This document shows positions 42,344-47,894 of a stretch of 47,894 bases of DNA, piece by piece (position 1 is the stretch's first letter; every line of letters starts with the position of its first letter). The stretch is from Deltaproteobacteria bacterium. Lineage in GTDB: Bacteria > Myxococcota_A > UBA9160 > UBA6930. The translations under genes were made by a program, and so were the position numbers. The notes under the pieces were generated by a model. That model made no database searches. It worked only from the letters and a program-made list of their open reading frames with translations, and was not told the origin of the DNA. The stretch is taken from assembly GCA_029261795.1 (NCBI GenBank), contig JAJDAP010000112.1:1-47894 (forward strand), read 5' to 3'.

Positions 42344-44824
42344 ATGAGCAACGACGCGCGCCAATCCCTCGAAGGCATTCGCGTCCTCGACTTCACCACG
42401 CCTCTCGCCGAAGCCACTGGCCGCGTTTTCGCGGACCTCGGTGCCGAGGTGATCAAGATCGAGCCGCCGGGGGGTTGCGAGTCGCGCTTCGCACCGCCCT
42501 TTGCGAAGGGTTTCGATCGCGACTCGGGCGATCCGGAGGCGTCGCTGTTCTGGCGCGCGTGGGGTCTCGGTAAACACAGCGTCGTGCTCGACATCGAGCG
42601 TGAGGGCGACCGCGACCGAATCATCGAGGTGGTGCGCGGCGCCGATGTTCTGATCGAATCGTTCACCCCCGGTGTGATGGATGCGCGCGGCCTAGGCGTT
42701 GCCGAGATGCGCGCTCTCAACCCCGCCCTGATCTATGTCTCGGTCACACCGTTCGGGCAGACGGGCCCCTACGCAAAGCATCCCGCGACCGACCTCACGC
42801 TCTCGGCGGCGGGCGGCTTGCTCAACATGCAGGGCGAAGGCGATCGACCGCCCTTCCCTGTTGGCATCCCCGAGACGGCGCACCTCGGTGCCGTCCAGGC
42901 CGCTGCCGACGCGATCATGGCGCTCTATGCGCGCAATCGAACGGGATCGGGGCAGCATCTCGATTCGTCGACCCAGGCCGCCGTGCTCTGGTCGCTGTTG
43001 TATGTCACGGACTACGCGGCCTTCGACCAGAACCCGCCGGGCTTCGGCAAAGACCGCGTTGGCCGGTTGACATCGACGATGCCCGTCATGCCCGGCCTCA
43101 CGCTTCCCGTCATCGAGCCGTGCAAGGACGGGTTCATTGCGATGACTCTGGTGTTGGGCGCGCAGGGTGCCTTCGGCTTCAACGCTGCCATGAACTGGAT
43201 CGGCGAACAGGGCGGCCTGGACCCCGACCTGCTGGACATCGACTGGATGACCTGGATCCAGCAGTGCCAGGAAGGAACGATGAGCCTCGAGACCGCGAAT
43301 CGCGCGGTCGATCAGTTCCTCGCTTTCTTGAAGACCATGACGAAGGCCGAGATCCAGGAGCAAGCGGTTGCCCAGAAGTGGCTGATCGCGCCGATCAACA
43401 CGCCGCCCGATCTGCTTGCCGACGTTCAGCTCCGCGCGCGCGACTTCTGGGTGGACGTCGATGGATCTCCTCTCCCCGGGCCATTCGCGATTCTCGGGAA
43501 GACGCCGATCCGCTACCACCGCGCCGCTCCGAAGCTCGGTGCCGACCAACATCTCGCGGCAGAGGCGGCGTCGAGTCCGCGTCGGCCGGCAGCACCGATG
43601 GCTGCGACGCTCGCTCCGCGGAGTCAGCTCTTCGAGGGGCTCAAGGTTGCGGACTTCTCGTGGATCGCTGCGGGCCCGTTGATCAGCAAGGACCTCGCGA
43701 ACCTGGGCGCCACGGTGCTTCGCGTCGAGACCGAGAGCCGCATCGACACGCTGCGCTTCATTCCGCCATGGAAAGGGGAGCCCGGCGTCGGGACCGGACA
43801 CACCGCGGCGAACATGAACCAGAGCAAGTACGGGATCGCCCTCGATTTCACGACGAAGCAGGGTCTCGAGGTCGCGTACAGAATGGTCGAGTGGGCCGAC
43901 GTCGTCGTACAGAACTTCACACCGGGCACAGCCGAACGGCTCGGCCTCGACTACGAGACGCTGGGCAAGAAGAAGCCCGACCTCGTCATGCTCTATACCT
44001 GCATGCGCGGCCAGACGGGCCCAGAACGGAAGCACACGGGCTTCGGTCTCCACGGCGCGGCGCTCGGCGGTTTCGTCTCCATTACCGGGTGGCCCGATCG
44101 AAAGCCGCAGGCGCCGTGGGGCGCGTACACGGACTTCATCTCGCCTCGTTATGCGCAGGCTGCTCTTGCGGCGGCCCTCTACCACCGCGACGTTACGGGC
44201 GAAGGCCAGTGCATCGATGTTTCGCAGATCGAGGCGGCCATCCACTATCTCGCACCGATGATCCTCGACTACGCCGAGAACGGGCGCATCGTCGAACGGG
44301 CCGGCCACGACTCGGAGTGGGGCTGTCCGCACGGCGTGTACCGGACGCAAGGCGTCGAGCGATACCTCGCGGTCGAGGTGCGGAGTGGCGAGCAGTGGAA
44401 GGCATTGTGCAGCCTCGCTCCGGGCGTTGCGGTCATTGCGGGTGATGACGCCTCGCTCACAGCTCGACTCGCGCACCGCGACGAGATTGATGCCGCCGTC
44501 GCCGAGTGGTGCGGAGCGCGCGACGCTTTCGATGCCTCGCTCGAACTGCGCGAGGCCGGCGTGCCCGCCTACGTTCCTCTCCGAGCCACCGACTTCCACG
44601 CGGATGCACAGCTCGAGGCGCGGAAGTTCTTCATCGAGCTCGACCATGCCAAGATCGGTCGCATGCTGTTCGATGGTGCGGTCACGACCTTCAGCCAAAC
44701 GCCAGCTGCTCCGAAGTGGGCCGGACCCTTGATCGGCCAGCACACGTTCGAAGTCATGCAGGAACTGCTCGGCTACAGCGAAGACGAGATCGCAGAAATC
44801 GCCGCGAGCGGCGCTCTCACCTAG
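42344..44824 (+). CDS. Double-domain CaiB/BaiF class III CoA-transferase
   Basis: Predicted 826 aa; ATG 42344 follows GGAG nine bases upstream. Two complete CoA-transferase III units lie in tandem (about 1-400 and 430-826), each starting like the family (LEGIRVLDFTTPLAEATGRV; LFEGLKVADFSWIAAGPLIS). The first keeps the Asp region (GPYAKHPATDLTLSAAGG). In the second the equivalent segment is HTGFGLHGAALGG, with no Asp where the CoA-acylating Asp is expected. Since these enzymes form interlocked dimers, the fused protein may have one active site and one structural half. An enoyl-CoA hydratase follows 44 bp later, pointing to CoA-linked breakdown of an acid. Confidence 0.88.
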   Translation: MSNDARQSLEGIRVLDFTTPLAEATGRVFADLGAEVIKIEPPGGCESRFAPPFAKGFDRDSGDPEASLFWRAWGLGKHSVVLDIEREGDRDRIIEVVRGADVLIESFTPGVMDARGLGVAEMRALNPALIYVSVTPFGQTGPYAKHPATDLTLSAAGGLLNMQGEGDRPPFPVGIPETAHLGAVQAAADAIMALYARNRTGSGQHLDSSTQAAVLWSLLYVTDYAAFDQNPPGFGKDRVGRLTSTMPVMPGLTLPVIEPCKDGFIAMTLVLGAQGAFGFNAAMNWIGEQGGLDPDLLDIDWMTWIQQCQEGTMSLETANRAVDQFLAFLKTMTKAEIQEQAVAQKWLIAPINTPPDLLADVQLRARDFWVDVDGSPLPGPFAILGKTPIRYHRAAPKLGADQHLAAEAASSPRRPAAPMAATLAPRSQLFEGLKVADFSWIAAGPLISKDLANLGATVLRVETESRIDTLRFIPPWKGEPGVGTGHTAANMNQSKYGIALDFTTKQGLEVAYRMVEWADVVVQNFTPGTAERLGLDYETLGKKKPDLVMLYTCMRGQTGPERKHTGFGLHGAALGGFVSITGWPDRKPQAPWGAYTDFISPRYAQAALAAALYHRDVTGEGQCIDVSQIEAAIHYLAPMILDYAENGRIVERAGHDSEWGCPHGVYRTQGVERYLAVEVRSGEQWKALCSLAPGVAVIAGDDASLTARLAHRDEIDAAVAEWCGARDAFDASLELREAGVPAYVPLRATDFHADAQLEARKFFIELDHAKIGRMLFDGAVTTFSQTPAAPKWAGPLIGQHTFEVMQELLGYSEDEIAEIAASGALT

Positions 44825-44868
44825 GCTCGCACCCCACATCGCGCAAGAAAGCCGGAGACTCCATCCCC

Positions 44869-45678
44869 ATGCCCGACCTGCTCTACGAAAAGCGCGATGG
44901 CATCGCCATCCTCACGCTGAACCGTCCGGAACAACGGAACGCCTTCAGTCCGCAGACGATGGTGTTGCTCGCACGCGCGTGGAAGGACTTCCGCGAAGAC
45001 AAGGCGATGCGTGTCGCGATCCTCACGGGCACGGGCGACATCGCATTCTGCGCAGGCGGCGACTTGAAGCTCTTGCTCCCGCTCTTCACGGGCGCGCGCA
45101 AGCCCGAGACCGACTGGGACCATGAGCTGATGAACAACCTCGGCGATGTGATGTCGACCGCGCTGCTGCGACCGTTCGAGCTCTACAAGCCGATCATCGC
45201 CGCCGTCAATGGATACGCCCTGGCAGGCGGCTCCGAAATCTTGCAGTCGACCGACATCCGCATCGCCTCGCGAACGGCCTCGTTCGGACTGACCGAAGTG
45301 AAGCGCGGACTGGTTCCCGGAGCCGGCTCGATGGTGCGCCTGCAACGTCAGATTCCGTACGCGAAGGCGATGGAGATCCTGATGATCGGCGACGCCATGA
45401 CGGCAGAGGAAGCGCACCGGATCGGCTTAGTGAACGAAGTCGTCGCGCCCGAGGCGTTGATGCCCCGCGCACTGGAACTCGCCGCCAAGATCGCGAAGAA
45501 CGCGCCGCTCGCAGTGCAAGCCATCAAAGAGGCCGCAATCCGAACGAACGGGCTGCCGCTCGACGACGCCTTCGTCATCGAGCACGAGTGCGCGGCGAAG
45601 GTCATGACTTCCAGCGACGCTCGCGAAGGACCGCGCGCCTTCGCGGAGAAGCGAGAGCCCGTCTTCACTGGGGAGTGA
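44869..45678 (+). CDS. Enoyl-CoA hydratase/isomerase
   Basis: Predicted 269 aa, the normal crotonase length. It adds water to enoyl-CoA or isomerises it. Visible motifs: ILTLNRPEQRNAFS, AFCAGGDLK (oxyanion hole), NGYALAGGSEILQSTDIRIA with the first catalytic Glu, and FGLTEVKRGLVPGAG with the second Glu. It is complete, unlike the crotonase remnant at 19374. It lies 44 bp after the CoA-transferase, so they form an operon that activates an acid as CoA ester and hydrates it. The missing dehydrogenase step could come from other genes. Confidence 0.9.
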   Translation: MPDLLYEKRDGIAILTLNRPEQRNAFSPQTMVLLARAWKDFREDKAMRVAILTGTGDIAFCAGGDLKLLLPLFTGARKPETDWDHELMNNLGDVMSTALLRPFELYKPIIAAVNGYALAGGSEILQSTDIRIASRTASFGLTEVKRGLVPGAGSMVRLQRQIPYAKAMEILMIGDAMTAEEAHRIGLVNEVVAPEALMPRALELAAKIAKNAPLAVQAIKEAAIRTNGLPLDDAFVIEHECAAKVMTSSDAREGPRAFAEKREPVFTGE

Positions 45679-45715
45679 GATCGGAGGCGTTTCGGTTCAA
45701 TGAAGCGCTCCACCC

Positions 45716-45773
45716 TGGCGCGCCCGGCACGACTCGAACGTGCGACCCCCAGTTCCGCAACCTGGGTCGAGGT
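45716..45773 (-). repeat. tRNA-Arg-like 3' half, copy C2
   Basis: Read on the minus strand: CCCAG-GTTGCGGAA-CTGGG anticodon-like arm, T arm GCACG-TTCGAGT-CGTGC, CGGGCGC acceptor 3' strand, discriminator G and CCA. The 5' half is absent. It begins a few bases after the stop codon of the MopE-type gene and is nearly identical to copy C1 at 7772. It may be an attachment-site relic or a repeat unit. Confidence 0.55.
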
Positions 45774-45775
45774 GG

Positions 45776-47845
45776 TCAAACCGGGGAGCGGGTCGCGCGG
45801 CGGCGGGCCCAGCCGAGCAGGAGCAGAACCGGGGCGATCTCGACCCCGAGGCCACAGCTGATGGTGCCGCAACCGAAGGTGCAGGCTGCGCTCGCCTCGT
45901 TGGCATCGACGGGGCTGGCGCAACCCGGGTCGCTCGGATAGTCGATCTTTCCGTTGCTGTCGTTGTCGAGACCGTCGTCGCACGCGAAGGGGGCGCCGCG
46001 TTCGTCATCGTCTACCACGCCTGCGCAACCCAGGTCTGCGGGGAAGTCGGCATTTCCATCGTTGTCGTTGTCCAGGCCGTCCGAGCAGGCCGGGTTCTCC
46101 GAAACGTCCGTGGAACTCGCGCAGTGGGGATCGTTCGGGAAATCGACCAGGGTGTCGCCATCGTTGTCGATGCCGTCGTCACAGATGAGCGACGGATCGG
46201 TCTCGTCCGGATCGGCGGCATCGAGACAGCCCGGGTCGATGGGATGGTCGGCGCCGCCATCTCCGTCGTTGTCGATTCCGTCCGTGCACTGGTTGTCCGT
46301 CTCTTCCAGGTCGTCCGGGCTCAGGCACTCGGGGTCGGCGGGGTAGTCGACCAGGGTGTCGCCGTCGTTGTCGATGCCGTCTCGGCAGCGCGGAACGTGG
46401 CCCACGGTCACGGCCAGCTGCGAGCGGCTCGCGGAGTGATACTGGCCGGTTTCGAGTCTCGGCTCGATCGAGATCACCGTGCCCTCGGGCACGTCGAGAT
46501 CGCAACTGGAGACACCCACCGGGAACACGCAGGTCTGGTCGAAGCCACCACCCTGGACCCGGGCCTCCGCCGTGAAGCTGCCGTTGTCGCCAACCCGCGC
46601 GAGTCGACTCCATAGGCTGATCCGTTCCGTGGGACCGGCGCTGGCAGGAACATCGAGCAACCACAGGATCGGAGACCACTCGGTGGTCAGTGCATCGTCT
46701 GGCGCGAGCAGCCCGAACTCGATCTTGTGATCGTGGCGGGTCTCGAGGCCGTCGGTTTCCGGCTCGCTCCAGTTGTGGGCCTCGACCGAGGCCTGTCCGT
46801 CGACTTCCTCGATGAGCTCCATCTGATAGTTGCAGGTTCCGTTGACGCGGAGCAGGGTCGGCGTCGGAAGGAGCGAGATCTCGCCCTCGGGAGATCCACA
46901 CCAGAGCGCGTTGACGACCGATTCGCGCAGACTGTGACCGTCGGGGCATTTGGGATCGGCGGGACCCAGGCCCGCGCCATCCCAATCGAAATTTCCGTCG
47001 CCATCGTTGTCGAGTGCATCGTCGCACTCGGTCTCCTCGAACTCGGAGAGCGCATCCTTGCACCCCGGGTCCGCGGGGTAGTCGACCAGTCCGTCTGAAT
47101 CGTCGTCCACGCCGTTGTTGCAGGCGGCAGGGCCGAGCTTCACAGCGAAGAGCACCGTCTCATAGTAGGCGTGCCCCACGTCGACGAGATCGTCGGAGCC
47201 GAACCCCACAGACGCCAAGGCGACGCTAGGCACACCGTCGTAGCCGGTCGCCGCGAGCACGCCGTCCACGAACAACAAGGCGCTGCCAGTGAACGGGCTA
47301 TAGAGCAGCTGGTAGTCGTGGTAGCCGTCCACGCCGGGTGTGTGGCTCGATTCGAGGGCCACATCGTCGGTCAGCACGACCGTGGGGATGCCAGCGGCAT
47401 CGGCGAAGAAACGCATCTCCCAGCGGGCGTCGCCGTCGCCGTACCCGACAATGATGGAGCGGCCAGCATCGATGGGGTCGGGGAACGTCGGCACGCGCAA
47501 CCGCACGGTCAACTGCCAGCCCCGGGCGTTGCCGTCGGCTACCTGCGCCGCCGTCGGCGATACTTCGTACCGCAAGGACGAGCCGGCGACAGCGCTGGCG
47601 TCGTCGATCGACCAGACGTCGAAACCCAGGTCTGCCACGACGGGGCCCGCAGTCACGCCGACCGCCGCCCCCACCGCGCTCCATCCCTCGCCGGCCGGGT
47701 CCGCGTCCTTCTCGTGGCTGGCGACCACCTGGGCCGAAGCCGAGACTGCCAGGCTCATCAGCAGCGCGACGAGGCCGAGAGACAGCGTCCGCCCTCCCTG
47801 GCTGGCGGTGGGATTGGGAGCGAGGGGCATGCCTGCGATTGTCAT
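45776..47845 (-). CDS. MopE-type repeat surface protein with C-terminal sorting tail
   Basis: Predicted 689 aa; ATG 47845 follows GGGGAGG. A signal peptide (LVALLMSLAVSASAQ) is followed by a LamG/concanavalin-like domain (about 50-235) and a central beta domain (about 310-480). There are seven Cys/Asp repeats of the plan CxDGxDNDxDGxxDxPxDPGC: two before and five after the central domain. These loops are Asp-rich and probably bind Ca or metal, as in MopE-like proteins. The last 26 residues (C664 onward) read CGLGVE, hydrophobic, RRR. They align without gaps to the tail of the first gene in the window. The repetitive DNA at 46000-47100 is due to these coding repeats. Confidence 0.85.
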   Translation of the reverse strand: MTIAGMPLAPNPTASQGGRTLSLGLVALLMSLAVSASAQVVASHEKDADPAGEGWSAVGAAVGVTAGPVVADLGFDVWSIDDASAVAGSSLRYEVSPTAAQVADGNARGWQLTVRLRVPTFPDPIDAGRSIIVGYGDGDARWEMRFFADAAGIPTVVLTDDVALESSHTPGVDGYHDYQLLYSPFTGSALLFVDGVLAATGYDGVPSVALASVGFGSDDLVDVGHAYYETVLFAVKLGPAACNNGVDDDSDGLVDYPADPGCKDALSEFEETECDDALDNDGDGNFDWDGAGLGPADPKCPDGHSLRESVVNALWCGSPEGEISLLPTPTLLRVNGTCNYQMELIEEVDGQASVEAHNWSEPETDGLETRHDHKIEFGLLAPDDALTTEWSPILWLLDVPASAGPTERISLWSRLARVGDNGSFTAEARVQGGGFDQTCVFPVGVSSCDLDVPEGTVISIEPRLETGQYHSASRSQLAVTVGHVPRCRDGIDNDGDTLVDYPADPECLSPDDLEETDNQCTDGIDNDGDGGADHPIDPGCLDAADPDETDPSLICDDGIDNDGDTLVDFPNDPHCASSTDVSENPACSDGLDNDNDGNADFPADLGCAGVVDDDERGAPFACDDGLDNDSNGKIDYPSDPGCASPVDANEASAACTFGCGTISCGLGVEIAPVLLLLGWARRRATRSPV

Positions 47846-47894
47846 ACAGGCCTCCCCCCAGCGATAGCGGGAATCCAGGAAAACGAGCAGGCAT

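Noticed and set aside
42692..44839. Long antisense open frame over the CoA-transferase gene, and similar ones over the monooxygenase (25772-26662) and the sulfatase-like gene (4672-5976)
   Set aside because: Products are Arg/Gly/Asp-rich with no domain motifs. High GC keeps antisense frames open; the sense genes have clear motifs.
45900..47100. Regular repeats resembling a CRISPR or tandem array
   Set aside because: The repeats are imperfect, keep codon phase and encode the Cys/Asp loops of the MopE-type protein; there are no constant repeats with unique spacers.

Overview
The window is GC-rich bacterial chromosome with few mobile genes, short operons and many decayed genes. The mix points to an uncultured deltaproteobacterium-like lineage (Myxococcota, Desulfobacterota or Binatota-like; inferred from gene content only). 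That mix is MopE-type Cys/Asp repeat surface proteins with C-terminal sorting tails, Baeyer-Villiger and F420-type oxidoreductases, class III CoA-transferases and acyl-CoA dehydrogenases, c-di-GMP and cyclase signalling, and a probable selenoprotein.

Layout. 1-6.1 kb: a surface metallophosphoesterase (open at the left edge), then a translationally coupled membrane glycosyltransferase-like protein and a membrane sulfatase/phosphotransferase-like enzyme. 6.1-12.9 kb: DUF362 protein, an AhpD-like/adenylate cyclase pair, a small secreted protein, a MarR-arsM arsenic methylation operon and a gene with an in-frame TAG. 13-15 kb: a divergent SelO-like protein lying between two direct copies of a dispersed repeat. 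15.3-21.8 kb: two PEP-CTERM-like secreted proteins, acyl-CoA dehydrogenase, a thioredoxin-fold gene read through an in-frame UGA at its active site (probable selenocysteine), a decayed crotonase and an SDR. 22.5-26.6 kb: kinase-fold protein, DUF4404, LLM oxidoreductase and Baeyer-Villiger monooxygenase. 26.9-28.2 kb: a gene graveyard (deiodinase-like fragment cut at its active site, lipase fragment, frameshifted beta-lactamase-family hydrolase). 28.5-33.4 kb: hypothetical protein, GGDEF-EAL protein, F420-type nitroreductase family protein and Tat-exported FAD oxidase. 33.6-42.2 kb: four secreted or lipoprotein genes around a Crp regulator and a membrane cyclase-like lipoprotein, with two matching Crp-type palindromes in the divergent promoters. 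42.3-45.7 kb: a double-domain CaiB/BaiF CoA-transferase with an enoyl-CoA hydratase. 45.8-47.8 kb: a second MopE-type surface protein with the same C-terminal tail as the first gene.

The most unusual layer is non-coding. At least eight dispersed copies of a palindromic element (CGCAGCAGGCGC ... GCGCCTGCTGCG, with a GACTGAATCAGTC centre) sit between genes. Three of them continue into a tRNA-like 3' part ending in GCCA, giving modules of 104-105 nt. Class I tRNA 3' halves and a second repeat family, flanking the selenoprotein gene, are also present. These elements, the truncated genes and the repeat-flanked cassettes suggest a chromosome shaped by tRNA-derived repeats and recombination.

Gene start and stop positions were read from the sequence. 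Functions come from recognising motifs, without database searches.
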